Source: Bin87 sp026710825 (lineage in GTDB: Bacteria > Chloroflexota > Dehalococcoidia > Lucifugimonadales > UBA3495). Taken from it: 64,000 nucleotides of DNA. This document shows positions 17,845-27,988 of this stretch, piece by piece (position 1 is the first letter of the stretch; the number at the start of each line of letters is the position of its first letter). The DNA lies in NCBI GenBank assembly GCA_965232815.1, contig OZ247427.1, positions 1,240,001 to 1,304,000 on the forward strand. Reading direction: 5' to 3'. The notes below the pieces were generated by a model that worked only from the letters and a program-made list of their open reading frames with translations, was not told where the DNA came from and made no database searches. A program made the position numbers and the translations under genes.

Positions 17845-18639
17845 ATGAAAGCTTTGCGCGTTGCCATGCTGCATTTGTCTCCGGTGGTTGCTGATGTGGA
17901 GCACAACCGGGCGTTGGCGGAGCAGGGGTTGGCGCGGGCCGCCGAGATGGGCGCGCAGTGGGTGATTACGCCGGAGCTTTTCATCACGGGGTACAAGTTT
18001 GCCGAAGTGATCGGGACGGACTGGATTTTGCCGCAGCCCGATGACTGGATGCAGAAGTTCTGCGGGCAGGTGGCGGACCTTGGCGTTACGGTGTTCCTGT
18101 CGCATCCGGAGCGGGACCCGAACGAAGGGCTGATGTACAACACGGTGTTCGTGATCGGGCCGGACGGCAAGATCATCGGGCGGCACCGCAAGGTGAAGGC
18201 GCTGCGGGGGCCGGAGGCTTGGTCGTCGCCGGGCCAAGAGATTGCGCCGATTCCCGTACCCATTGGCGCCGTGGAAGGCCAGGTGCCGGTGGGAGTGATC
18301 ATCTGCGCGGACGCCTACCGCAACGACGTGGCGGGCATTTTGCAGGAACAGGGCGCAGAGCTGCTGGTGTCCCCGGCGTCGTGGGGTCCCGGCGACTGCG
18401 GGCCGGTGGGAGAGTGGGAGCAGCGGACGCTGGATACCGGGCTGCCCATCATGGTGTGCAACCGCGCGGGTTGGGAGGCCGACGACCTGGACTTCAACGA
18501 GGCGGTGAGCGTGGTGGCGCGGGACGGGAAACGGGTGCTGGAGGCGTTCTGCGGCGAGGAGTCGGCGGTGCTGGCGTTCGACTGGGATTTGGACACAATG
18601 CAGTCGCTTTCGCCCGAATACGAGGTGGAGTGGCTGTAA
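17845..18639 (+). CDS. Nitrilase-superfamily carbon-nitrogen hydrolase
   Basis: A 264-residue cytoplasmic amidase of the nitrilase superfamily. The catalytic triad is visible: Glu in WVITPELFITG, Lys in RHRKVKALRGPE and Cys in VGVIICADAYRND. The length is normal. The substrate is unknown; the closest feel is with predicted aliphatic amidases or omega-amidases. It stands alone in front of the promoter of the respiratory cluster. Confidence 0.85.
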   Translation: MKALRVAMLHLSPVVADVEHNRALAEQGLARAAEMGAQWVITPELFITGYKFAEVIGTDWILPQPDDWMQKFCGQVADLGVTVFLSHPERDPNEGLMYNTVFVIGPDGKIIGRHRKVKALRGPEAWSSPGQEIAPIPVPIGAVEGQVPVGVIICADAYRNDVAGILQEQGAELLVSPASWGPGDCGPVGEWEQRTLDTGLPIMVCNRAGWEADDLDFNEAVSVVARDGKRVLEAFCGEESAVLAFDWDLDTMQSLSPEYEVEWL

Positions 18640-18752
18640 TGCGGCGGGACCACGACCGAAATGGTCTTGCCTCGACGTTTCACGATACTTTTGATACCCG
18701 TGGCATGGGCGGCGAAGCGGCCAAAGAGAGCTGTGACGGGTTGCCCGGATTG

Positions 18753-18779
18753 TTGACACGCCAAATCGAATGTGATAAT
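18753..18779 (+). promoter_or_regulatory. Candidate promoter of the respiratory (ACIII) cluster
   Basis: A perfect TTGACA (18753-18758) is followed after 15 bp by GATAAT within TGTGATAAT, an extended -10. The spacer is shorter than the optimal 17 bp; using TAATTT as -10 gives 17. It lies just upstream of the hairpin at 18802-18828 and about 110 nt before the first gene. Confidence 0.45.
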
Positions 18780-18801
18780 TTTCACCAGCCCAAAACGGGG
18801 G

Positions 18802-18828
18802 TTGATTTTTACCGCTCGTAAAAATCAA
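18802..18828 (+). promoter_or_regulatory. Perfect 11-bp inverted repeat in the leader of the respiratory cluster
   Basis: TTGATTTTTAC and GTAAAAATCAA flank a CGCTC loop. The symmetrical AT-rich arms could be an operator for a dimeric regulator or a leader hairpin. No U-tract follows on the plus strand, so it is not an obvious intrinsic terminator. Confidence 0.55.
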
Positions 18829-18886
18829 TGAACCGTGGGGTACGCGACCAGCGACACTCATAAACAAGCGCAGGTTAAGCGACCAA

Positions 18887-19189
18887 ATGCCGCCGACTGA
18901 TCCCAACACGATGAACGCGATGCTCTGGCAGAACGTCCACCTGTGGCTGACGTACCTGTGGATCTACTTCCCGCTGATCATCATATTTGCGTTCAGCATG
19001 CTGATCGCGCACGGGATGATACCTTCCGGCGTGCAGACCGGCACGTACCCTGCGGCACTCAGCCGTTTGCGTCTTCCAATCACTGTCATCGGGCTCGCCG
19101 CACTGGGCGGCGCGATCGCGATGATGGCGTTGACCGTCATGCAATCTCCCGTAACGCTGCAGGGCGTCTGGCACCGGCTGTTCGTATAA
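18887..19189 (+). CDS. Small two-helix membrane protein at the head of the ACIII cluster
   Basis: Hydrophobic 100-residue protein with two predicted membrane helices (about residues 19-41 and 65-86). I do not recognise the family. ATG 18911 (MNAMLWQN) is an alternative start. It is followed 82 bp later by the pentahaem cytochrome gene on the same strand, so it may be an accessory or assembly subunit of the complex. Assignment rests on context only. Confidence 0.55.
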   Translation: MPPTDPNTMNAMLWQNVHLWLTYLWIYFPLIIIFAFSMLIAHGMIPSGVQTGTYPAALSRLRLPITVIGLAALGGAIAMMALTVMQSPVTLQGVWHRLFV

Positions 19190-19271
19190 CGCCCGCCTGA
19201 CACCTGAGGCCAACGCCGGTTCGCCGGCGCAGCGATTCAAACATCACCCGAACCACCACGATCATCAACCA

Positions 19272-19949
19272 ATGCCGCCTCTGCCGCCAACCCGACAACT
19301 CATCCCTATGGCCCTGGCAGGGCTGCTGGTAACGGTAATCGTCGCCTTCATAGTGGTGGTGCTGTTTATCTCTTGGTTTTCGAACCCGCCATTCGGATGG
19401 GGCAACGCGCCCGACCAGCCGATTGCGTTCCCGCACACGGTGCATGCAGGGGCGGTTGAGGACGGAGGCCACGGGATCCAGTGCGAATTCTGCCACCGCA
19501 ACGCGACCACCGGGGCTGCGGCGACTGTGCCTGCCGTGGAGGTCTGCGTGATCTGCCACAAGCAGATCAACGGCGCCAACGCCAAGGCCGACGTGGCGGA
19601 ACCCGATACTTTGATCAACATACAGAGGGTGATCGACAAACACGCGGACGGACGCCCCATTGACTGGGAGCGGGTGCACCGCCTGCCGGACCACGTTCGG
19701 TTCGTTCACGAGGCGCACCTTCGATTCCTGACGCAAGGCGAGGAGCGCGAGGTGACCCTGCCGATCGGCAACCAGGAAGCGATGCAACTGCCGGTGCCGG
19801 TGCAGGAAGCCTGTACCGTCTGCCACGGCGACGTGGCCCTCATGGAAGAAGTGCAGCCGCAGCAGGGCCAGTCTCTGAAGATGGGAACCTGCCTGGACTG
19901 CCACAAAGAAAACAGCGTAAGCACCGACTGTACCGTCTGTCACAAGTAG
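19272..19949 (+). CDS. actA: ACIII pentahaem cytochrome c subunit (ActA-like)
   Basis: A 225-residue protein with an N-terminal membrane anchor (about 12-35) and five CxxCH haem motifs: CEFCH, CVICH, CTVCH, CLDCH and CTVCH. This matches the pentahaem ActA subunit of alternative complex III, which takes electrons from quinol oxidation towards cytochrome c or the terminal oxidase. It is exported to the outer face of the membrane. It starts the canonical order ActA-ActB-ActC here. Confidence 0.88.
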   Translation: MPPLPPTRQLIPMALAGLLVTVIVAFIVVVLFISWFSNPPFGWGNAPDQPIAFPHTVHAGAVEDGGHGIQCEFCHRNATTGAAATVPAVEVCVICHKQINGANAKADVAEPDTLINIQRVIDKHADGRPIDWERVHRLPDHVRFVHEAHLRFLTQGEEREVTLPIGNQEAMQLPVPVQEACTVCHGDVALMEEVQPQQGQSLKMGTCLDCHKENSVSTDCTVCHK

Positions 19950-19980
19950 GCCGCACCCTGGCAACGGAACGCTCTGATCA

Positions 19981-22230
19981 ATGAAACTTAGCCGCCGAAA
20001 TTTCCTCGCCTGGGCCGGTATCGCCGCTACCGGAGCGATTGCCTGCGACCTGTTCGACGACGAACTGAGGGTGCAGAGCCCCGCGCTCATACCCGAGGAC
20101 TTGGTCAGCGGGCGCGACAACTGGTACGCAACGTACGATACGTCCACACCCGGCGGCGAGGGCATCCTGGTACGGGTGATGGAAGGGCGCGCCAAGAAGG
20201 TGCGAGGCAATCCCCGGTTCCCGACCAACCAGGGCAAGCAGGCCCCGGCGGCGGATGCGCTGCTGCAATCGGCCTACCACCCCGACCGGATCGCCGGGCC
20301 GATGCTGCGCAACGGGCCGCGCGGTTCCGGGAGATACCGGCCGATCACGTGGGAAGAAGCGCTGAACCGGTTCAACGCGGCGGTGGATGCCAACGGAAAC
20401 CGGATGGTCTTGATCACCGAGGCCCGCAAGTGCAGCTTCGCGAAGATATGCGGCGGGTTTGCCGAGGCATTCGGCGGCCGGCACGTTGCCTTCGGCGGAG
20501 CGGCCGATGATGCGGCGTATCGGGCGGCGGTGCGGGACGTGCTGGGCAGCGACAGTCTGCCCTTCCATGACATTGCCCACGCCGAAACGCTGGTGAGCTT
20601 CGGCTCCGACTTCCTGTCGACATGGGGCAGCCCGACGACCTACGCTGTGGCGTACGGCAAGTTCCGCTCGGGGGCTCATGGCCATCGGGGGACGCACATC
20701 CACTTTGGGGCGCGGTACTCGATGACGGCGGCCAACGCTGACAAGTGGGTGCCCATCGCGCCGGGCGCCGAGGGATATGCCGCGATCGCGCTGGCCTGGG
20801 CGATTGCCGAGTCGCATCCCGAATCATCCTATGTGCAAGCGATAACGGGCGAGGCTGGGCCAGGCGCGCTCAGAAGCTTCGCTCCGGACGCCAATGCCGG
20901 CATCCTGCAGATTCCGGACGCCGTGCTGGACGGCAAATCTCTCAACGACTTTTTCTACGGCATGGCGCGCGACTACGCGGCTCAAGGCGGCCTCGCCATA
21001 GGCGGCGGCGGAGAGGCCGCGGCCTACAGCAACGGCAGGTTCAATGCGTCGGCCGTGATGCTGGTGAATTACATCATGGGCAATGTTGGGCGCGAAGGCG
21101 GCCTGCTGCCGGATCCCGGCAGTCCCATCTCCGAAGTCCCCACCAGCGCTCCCGTACTCTCGCTGGACGAGTGGCGGTTGGTTGCCGCAGACATCAGCAA
21201 CGGCGCGACGGGCTTGGTGATTGTGCATAACGCCGACCCGGTGCACGGACTTCCGGCCGGGGTGGGCATGGCCGACGCCCTGGGCAACGAAGGTGTCGCC
21301 ATAGTCAGCGCCAGTCCATTCATCGACGACACAAGCGTGATGGCTGATCTGCTGTTACCGGACCGGACCGCGCTGGAGGACTGGGGCGACGACCTGCCCG
21401 ACCCCATGCCCGGTTACCATGTATATGCGGTGCAGCAACCGGTGATCAATCCCCTGCCAGATCTGGACCCGCGCAGTTTCCCGGACGTTCTGATCAACGC
21501 CGCCACCGATCTGGGACGCCCCGATGCCATGCCGGCCGCGAGTTACGAGGATATGATCCGCGCCAACGTGGAAGAAACGCTGGGTGCGGACTTCAACGAG
21601 ACCCTGAAAAACGGCGGTTGGTGGGATGAGAGTACCGGCGGACACGGTCCCGGCCCATCCAGCAACCTGCTCAACGATGTTGTGGGCATGGCTGCGCCGG
21701 CCCAGATGCATGGCTCGGGCGATTTCCAGTTGCTGCCGTTCTCGCACAACACGGTGCTGGATGGACGGAACGCACACCTGCCGTGGGCCCAGAACGCGCC
21801 GGACCCCGTGACCACGATGGCTTGGCAGACGTGGGTCGAGATAAACGAGCAGCAGGCCAAGGGCATGGGTATCCGCGAAGGGGACGTGGTGAACATCAGC
21901 ACGTCATCCGGAACGATACAGGCCCTGGCATATCTGAACCCCGGGATGCCGCCGGGCATTGCCGCCGTACCGATGGGCGGCGGGCGAACCTCGGGTTCGG
22001 AATTCGCGACGGGCCGCGACTCTCGCGAGAGCAGCAACGTGGTATCGATCCTGGCGGTGGCCGCGAATGACAGCGGCGGCGTGACCTGGAGCGGTAACCG
22101 ATGCAACATCACGCCGACGGGCGACAGCATGGCCGTTTCCAAGATGGAGGGTGGCTACACCACGCGCGAAATCGGTGAGCACCCCGCCGAGCGGGTATTC
22201 AAGACCGTCAGTGAGGAGGGAGGTCATTAG
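19981..22230 (+). CDS. actB1: ACIII molybdopterin-oxidoreductase-like subunit (ActB, N-terminal part)
   Basis: A 749-residue protein of the complex iron-sulfur molybdoenzyme superfamily with a Tat-type signal (SRRNFLAWAG). The segment near residues 45-60 lacks the Cys cluster that would ligate an N-terminal Fe-S centre, as in ActB, which is thought to have lost the molybdenum cofactor. In many lineages ActB is one chain fused to the ferredoxin domain; here the Fe-S part is the next gene. Downstream motifs such as GNVGREGGLLPD and GIREGDVVNIS fit the MopB and dinucleotide-binding domains. Confidence 0.85.
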   Translation: MKLSRRNFLAWAGIAATGAIACDLFDDELRVQSPALIPEDLVSGRDNWYATYDTSTPGGEGILVRVMEGRAKKVRGNPRFPTNQGKQAPAADALLQSAYHPDRIAGPMLRNGPRGSGRYRPITWEEALNRFNAAVDANGNRMVLITEARKCSFAKICGGFAEAFGGRHVAFGGAADDAAYRAAVRDVLGSDSLPFHDIAHAETLVSFGSDFLSTWGSPTTYAVAYGKFRSGAHGHRGTHIHFGARYSMTAANADKWVPIAPGAEGYAAIALAWAIAESHPESSYVQAITGEAGPGALRSFAPDANAGILQIPDAVLDGKSLNDFFYGMARDYAAQGGLAIGGGGEAAAYSNGRFNASAVMLVNYIMGNVGREGGLLPDPGSPISEVPTSAPVLSLDEWRLVAADISNGATGLVIVHNADPVHGLPAGVGMADALGNEGVAIVSASPFIDDTSVMADLLLPDRTALEDWGDDLPDPMPGYHVYAVQQPVINPLPDLDPRSFPDVLINAATDLGRPDAMPAASYEDMIRANVEETLGADFNETLKNGGWWDESTGGHGPGPSSNLLNDVVGMAAPAQMHGSGDFQLLPFSHNTVLDGRNAHLPWAQNAPDPVTTMAWQTWVEINEQQAKGMGIREGDVVNISTSSGTIQALAYLNPGMPPGIAAVPMGGGRTSGSEFATGRDSRESSNVVSILAVAANDSGGVTWSGNRCNITPTGDSMAVSKMEGGYTTREIGEHPAERVFKTVSEEGGH

Positions 22231-22276
22231 CCGACAGCGGTGAGCGAACCGATCCGGTTGATGATTACATGGGGAA

Positions 22277-23058
<782 letters not shown>

Positions 23059-23059
<1 letters not shown>

Positions 23060-24588
23060 TGGCTAGCGAAACTCAGGCGCATCCGCCAGCGGACCACGGG
23101 CACGACGCCCACGGCCACGATGCCCATGAGCATGGGCACTTCGGGCCGGAGATGTGGGTGATCCCCGAGCCGTCGGGGCTGGTTGCCGAGGTCAACGAGA
23201 AGCAGCGAACCACCCCGGGTATATTCCGGATGGCGCTGTACGCTGGGGCGGCGCTCACCATCCTGGGGATCGTGGGATTCGTCCTGAAGGCGATGACCGC
23301 CGGGTTCTCGGATCACCGGGCGTGGGGTTTCTACGTTGCCACGTTCGCGTTTGTATTCACGCTGACGGCTTCGGCGCCGCTGGCGGCCTGTGCCTTCCGG
23401 TTCACCAAGAGCCACTGGCGGCGCCCCCTGTCACGGATCGCCGAGATATTCTCGCTGGTCAGCATCGTCAACATCCTGCTGTTCATACCGGCGCTGATCG
23501 CGCTGCCCGATATCGGTGTGATGACCGAGGGCGGCGAGCAGATGGTGCGCCGGTCCATCTGGTTCCAGGAACTCGTAAACCCGTCAGGCTGGCTGCTGGC
23601 CGGAATGGTCGGGTTGTCATTCTGCTCGGTGGCGATCCTGTGGCTGGCCGCGTTGCCGGACATGGCGCAGAGCCGGCACCTGGTCACCGGTTTCCGGGCG
23701 TCGCTGTACGGCAAGTTGGCCGGCGGCTGGTACGGCACCAAGAAGCAATGGCAGGTGCAAAAGGGCGGCCTGGCCATCCTGGGCGCGCTGTACTTCATGA
23801 TGGTGGTGTTCGTCCAGTTCCTGGTGGTCAGCGACTTCGCGATGGCGATGATACCGGGCTGGAAAGACTCGATCCTGCCGCCGTTCTACACGGTAATCAG
23901 CTTCCAGGGCGGCCTGGCTGCGATTCTGCTGGTGGCCTACGCGATGCGTCGCTGGGGAGGCTACCGCGATATGATCGGGCAGGCTCCCTTCTGGGCGGCC
24001 AGCAAGGTGCTGCTGGGCCTGACGCTGCTGCACACCTACCACCTGTTCGCGTTCTTCATCACCTATTGGTATGGCCGGCTGGAAGTCGAGCAGGCGATCC
24101 TGAACTACCTGATGTTCGATTCGTACATCGGCATATTTTGGGCGCAGCTTTTCTTCACGTTCTTCATCCCGTTCCCGATCCTGGTTTCCAACCACGCCCG
24201 GCGCGAGGGATGGGGCGCACCGCTGGCAGCGATTTTCATCGTGATTGGTCTTATGCTGTGGCACATCCGCATATTCGCGGCTGCGTTCGCCGCGGCTCCG
24301 GCGGAACTGGGTGGGCTATACTACTTGCCGTCCGACGCCTTCTCCTTCCCTGCCCTGCTGTGCCAGGTCACCGCGACCAGCGTGTGCGACGTAACCGCGG
24401 CCCGGTTCCCGGACCTCTGGGACATCTTCATGATCCTGGGCGGCGTGGGCATAGTGCTGCTGGTTTTCCGACTCGGCATGATGCTGCTGCCTCCGTTGTC
24501 CCTCTGGGAGATGAAAGAAGGCTCGATGTACCAACGGGTTGACACCCTGATTCGCGGGCGATACCTGGTGATGACCAAACCCGAATAG
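23059..24588 (+). CDS. ACIII NrfD-like membrane subunit with His-rich N-terminus (ActF-like)
   Basis: A 509-residue polytopic protein with about 10 membrane helices. The first 40 residues are His/Asp/Ala-rich (HDAHGHDAHEHGH), which might bind metal. The body resembles the quinol:cytochrome c oxidoreductase membrane subunits of ACIII that lie beside ActC. Calling it ActF is by elimination, because the next gene has the stronger ActC signatures. Two NrfD-like subunits per complex are normal for ACIII. Confidence 0.7.
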
Positions 24589-24685
24589 ATCACGCACTGC
24601 AGACACACCCAACTTGACACCTACAACTACAACCCTGGCTACCGTCCAGACACAAACCAGAGCGTTACAGGCAGAGTAAGTCAAA

Positions 24686-26074
24686 ATGCAGGAAGGCAAA
24701 GTCCTACCCGCAGCACAGATCAACAGGGACCTGCTGCGGTCCATACTGGAAACGCCGCGCTGGTTCTGGCCGGTGGTGTCGATACTGGGCTTGGTGGTGC
24801 TGGCCGCGACCATCACCATCGGCATCATGATCAACACCGGACTGGGCATCACCGGGTTGAACTACAAGGTGGTGTGGGGCTTCTTCATCACCAACTTCGT
24901 GTTCTGGATCGGTATCAGCCACGCCGGCGTGATGCTTTCCGCCATCTTGCGTCTCGCCAAGGCGGAGTGGCGCAGGCCCGCGACGCGCGCTGCCGAAGTG
25001 CTCACCATCTTCTCGCTGATGACGGCGATGATCATGCCGATCATCCACACAGGACGACCCTGGCGCATCCTGTACTGGGCGTTCCCCTACGACTTCGCTC
25101 GCGGAATCTGGCCCAACATCCGCACGCCGCTGGTGTGGGACCCGTCCGCGATTCTGACCTACCTCACTTCGTCCACATTGTTCGTGCTCATCGCGCTGGT
25201 GCCTGACTTCGCTGTGCTGCGCGACCGGACCACGGGTTGGCCGAAGATCGTGTACACCATGCTGGCCATGGGCTGGGAAGGGAATCCGCGGCAGTGGAAA
25301 CTCCAGATCATCGCCGGTGTTCTGCTCTCAGCGCTGATCCTGCCGGTGTTCGTGTCCGTGCACTCCATAGTGTCCTGGGACTTCGGAATGGCAGTCGCGA
25401 TCAAGTCGTGGCACAGCACGGTATTCGCGCCCTACTTCGTGGTCGGCGCAGTCCACTCCGGCGTGTCGGCGGTGGTGTTCGCCATGATCCTGCTGCGCTG
25501 GGCGTACGGATGGCAGGACTACATCCGGCATGAGCACATCGACGCCCTGGGCCGACTGCTGATCGTGGTCGCCACCGGTTGGTTCTACTTCCTGGTCATG
25601 GAGATCATCTTCGGAATCTACGGCCTGGAAGGCGACGAACTGGCGGTGCGCGCGCTGCAGTTCCTGCCCGGCGAATACGGGGTCGCGTACAACATCTGGA
25701 TGATCGTGTTCGTGGGCATCACCTACTTCCTGCCGGTGATCCTGTGGCTGCCCAAGGCATGGCGGCGGAACCTGTGGATCATGTCGGCCGCCTGTATCTC
25801 GGTCAACGTGGGTATGTGGCTTGAGCGCTACCTGCTGTTCGTTCCCGGACAGGCCAACAAGCAGTTCTTGACGTTCACCTGGAACGACTACCTGCCGAGG
25901 TGGCCCGAGGCGCTCATCGTCGCCGCGACCTTCGCCTTCGTGTCCATGCTGATGCTGCTGTTCAGCCGGGTATTCCCGCTGGTGCCGCTCTACGACATCA
26001 AGGAAGGGGACATACTCAGGACCGAGATGCAGATAGGCCGTCGCAAGTTGACCGCCACATTCAGAGAGGACTAG
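24686..26074 (+). CDS. actC: ACIII NrfD/PsrC-like quinol-binding subunit (ActC)
   Basis: A 462-residue integral membrane protein with about 10 helices. ActC-type signatures include GITGLNYKVVWGFFITNFVF, HAGVMLSAILRL, MPIIHTGRPWRILYWAFPYD and the WERYLLFVP helix near the end. This is the subunit expected to bind quinol. It is separated from the previous gene by 97 bp and followed 12 bp later by the first ActD-like gene. Confidence 0.85.
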   Translation: MQEGKVLPAAQINRDLLRSILETPRWFWPVVSILGLVVLAATITIGIMINTGLGITGLNYKVVWGFFITNFVFWIGISHAGVMLSAILRLAKAEWRRPATRAAEVLTIFSLMTAMIMPIIHTGRPWRILYWAFPYDFARGIWPNIRTPLVWDPSAILTYLTSSTLFVLIALVPDFAVLRDRTTGWPKIVYTMLAMGWEGNPRQWKLQIIAGVLLSALILPVFVSVHSIVSWDFGMAVAIKSWHSTVFAPYFVVGAVHSGVSAVVFAMILLRWAYGWQDYIRHEHIDALGRLLIVVATGWFYFLVMEIIFGIYGLEGDELAVRALQFLPGEYGVAYNIWMIVFVGITYFLPVILWLPKAWRRNLWIMSAACISVNVGMWLERYLLFVPGQANKQFLTFTWNDYLPRWPEALIVAATFAFVSMLMLLFSRVFPLVPLYDIKEGDILRTEMQIGRRKLTATFRED

Positions 26075-26086
26075 AGAGTAACCGTC

Positions 26087-26647
26087 ATGGCGATGCCAGC
26101 AATTTTGCAGCGGATGCGGGACGCGATATCCCCGCCCAGTACCAAGCAGGCCATACTGGGCCTGTTCCAGGACGCTGAGTCCGCCGCCAACGCCGGCGAC
26201 GCGCTCAAGGGCGCCGGGGTCCCCGACACCGACTACGATTTCCTCACTGACTCACCGTACCCTGAGGGGTCGCTGGGTGAACGCGAAGAGAAGCACCGTT
26301 TGTATCTATACCCGTTTATTGGCGCGCTGCTGGGCCTGTCGTCAGGGATCATGATCACCGCGATGAGCCAGGTGGCGTACCCGCTGGTGACGGGCGGCAA
26401 ACCCGTACTGTCGCTGCCGCCAATGGCCATCGTGTGCTACGAAGGCACGATGCTCGGGGCCATCCTGTTTACGGTGATTGGCATCGTATTCGAATCGCGC
26501 TTGCCCAAGTTCCAACTTGGCATATATGACAACCGGATCACCCAGGGTTTCCTGGGTCTGCGAGTGAAAGCAGAACCCGAGCAACGCTACGAGGTGATCG
26601 AGATAATGAACTCCGCTGGCGCGGTAGAAGTCAAAACGGACGAGTAA
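26087..26647 (+). CDS. actD: ACIII ActD-like subunit (DUF3341), copy 1
   Basis: A 186-residue protein with a soluble N-terminal region (AILGLFQDAESAANAGDALKG) and two membrane helices (about 68-90 and 110-133). It fits the ActD/DUF3341 type that packs on the ACIII membrane part. The next gene is a paralogue with the same layout; LYPFIGALLGL here corresponds to VWPLLGGLVGL there. Confidence 0.8.
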   Translation: MAMPAILQRMRDAISPPSTKQAILGLFQDAESAANAGDALKGAGVPDTDYDFLTDSPYPEGSLGEREEKHRLYLYPFIGALLGLSSGIMITAMSQVAYPLVTGGKPVLSLPPMAIVCYEGTMLGAILFTVIGIVFESRLPKFQLGIYDNRITQGFLGLRVKAEPEQRYEVIEIMNSAGAVEVKTDE

Positions 26648-26668
26648 CGCAAAGAGCGGACCGATCGC

Positions 26669-27172
26669 ATGGCAAGGCAAGCAATCCTGGGACTGTTCGA
26701 CGACGCATCGGCTGCGGCTGACGCTGGCGATGCGCTGAAGTCGGCCGGCATACCGGAATCCGATTACAATTTTCTTACCGACGTGCCCTACCCTGAAGGC
26801 GCGCTCGGCGAGGGCATGGAACGGCACCGGCTATGGGTTTGGCCCCTGCTGGGCGGACTGGTGGGCCTGATCGTGTCGCTGCTGATTGGTAGCATGAGTC
26901 CGTTGGCCGTTCCCATGACCATTGCGGACAAGCCGATCCTGGAGATGCCGCCGCTGTCAGTAATCTGCTACACCGGCGCGTTGCTGGGAGCCATCCTGTT
27001 CACCGTGGTGGGCCTGGTCCTTGCGCTCCGGCCCAACATAAGCAATCGCCTGTCGGATGACCGGATCAGCCAGGGTATGATCGGACTGCTGGTCAATGCG
27101 GGAGCCGAGCAGGGTTCAAACGTAACGAATATTCTGAACGAAGCGGGCGCGGTGGACGTCACCAACGCCTAG
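26669..27172 (+). CDS. ACIII ActD-like subunit (DUF3341), copy 2
   Basis: The 167-residue paralogue of the preceding gene begins directly with ARQAILGLFDDASAAADAGD and keeps the YNFLTDVPYPEGALGE motif and both membrane helices. It is shorter at the N-terminus by about 18 residues. The gene follows 21 bp after copy 1. The pair looks like a tandem duplication that has diverged. Whether both enter one complex or substitute for each other is not known. Confidence 0.8.
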   Translation: MARQAILGLFDDASAAADAGDALKSAGIPESDYNFLTDVPYPEGALGEGMERHRLWVWPLLGGLVGLIVSLLIGSMSPLAVPMTIADKPILEMPPLSVICYTGALLGAILFTVVGLVLALRPNISNRLSDDRISQGMIGLLVNAGAEQGSNVTNILNEAGAVDVTNA

Positions 27173-27219
27173 ATCCAAGAATCCGGCGGACCGAGCGACC
27201 AACAACATCGAAACCTGGA

Positions 27220-27771
27220 ATGAGAACTTTGATGACACGGATTAAACTGATGCGCGGGCGACTGCTGCCGTTGGTCGGGTTGGCCATCGTGGCCGGTCTG
27301 CTGGCCGTCGGGTGTTCCCAAGGTTCGTATCCGCTGGACATCTTCTACGAAATGCACTACCAGCCGTCGTACAAGGCACACGAACCGCCGCGGCTGAGCC
27401 CGCCGGCGTCTGCGGTGCCGTGGTACGGGTCCACGCCGCCACAACCGACATCCTTTGCAGGATCTGGCAAGCACATTTTCGAAACCAACTGCGTCATGTG
27501 CCACGGCGTGACCGGGCAGGGCGACGGGCAGGTGCTGGGTCGCATGATCGTCGACTACGGCTACCAGACGACCGATGCGCCGCTGCTGAATCCGAACCTG
27601 ACTTCGGAGGCCGCCAAGGGTCTGGATCGGGACGGTCTGCGCGGAGCGGTGACCGGCGGGGTCAACGTGATGCCTCCGTTTGCCAAGCTGCTGACCGAGG
27701 ACCAGATCGAATTGGTGCTGGACTACGTAGAGGGCTGCATACAGGACGGCAACCAAGCGGCGTGCCAGTAA
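27220..27771 (+). CDS. actE: ACIII monohaem cytochrome c lipoprotein (ActE)
   Basis: A 183-residue protein with a lipobox (LLAVGC) near residue 31 and one CxxCH (CVMCHG, about residue 92). Sequence between them (YPLDIFYEMHYQPSYKAHEPPRL) is typical of ActE. The expected role is electron exit from ACIII, anchored by lipid to the outer face of the membrane. ATG 27232 is an alternative start. It closes the ACIII gene run. Confidence 0.85.
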   Translation: MRTLMTRIKLMRGRLLPLVGLAIVAGLLAVGCSQGSYPLDIFYEMHYQPSYKAHEPPRLSPPASAVPWYGSTPPQPTSFAGSGKHIFETNCVMCHGVTGQGDGQVLGRMIVDYGYQTTDAPLLNPNLTSEAAKGLDRDGLRGAVTGGVNVMPPFAKLLTEDQIELVLDYVEGCIQDGNQAACQ

Positions 27772-27856
27772 CGCAGTAGCCGGCACATCTCCCCAGCATG
27801 GGGCCTATTGGAGTGTTACCGTTCTGGTGGCACTCATTTTTGTGGGAGGCGCAGCA

Positions 27857-27976
27857 ATGACGGATGCCATCACGGTAACGGTTGATTCCGATATAGCCGA
27901 GAGATACCACATCGTAACCGGCGATGACGACCTGCTGGTGATGAACCCGCGCCGGCGTTCCGGCGCCGTGGCATGA
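27857..27976 (+). CDS. Small hypothetical protein
   Basis: A 39-codon frame with a good GGGAGG site 7 nt before its ATG, lying between two cytochrome genes. The product (MTDAITVTVDSDIAERYHIV...) has no recognised family. The frame is open 5' through a hydrophobic stretch (VTVLVALIFVGG), so a longer membrane protein with an unusual start is possible. Confidence 0.35.
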   Translation: MTDAITVTVDSDIAERYHIVTGDDDLLVMNPRRRSGAVA

Positions 27977-27988
27977 GGTATCCCACTA

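Noticed and set aside
23154..24542. 462-codon plus-strand frame inside the NrfD-like gene
   Set aside because: A shifted-frame shadow rich in Gly/Arg/His; the NrfD-like frame has clear membrane helices.
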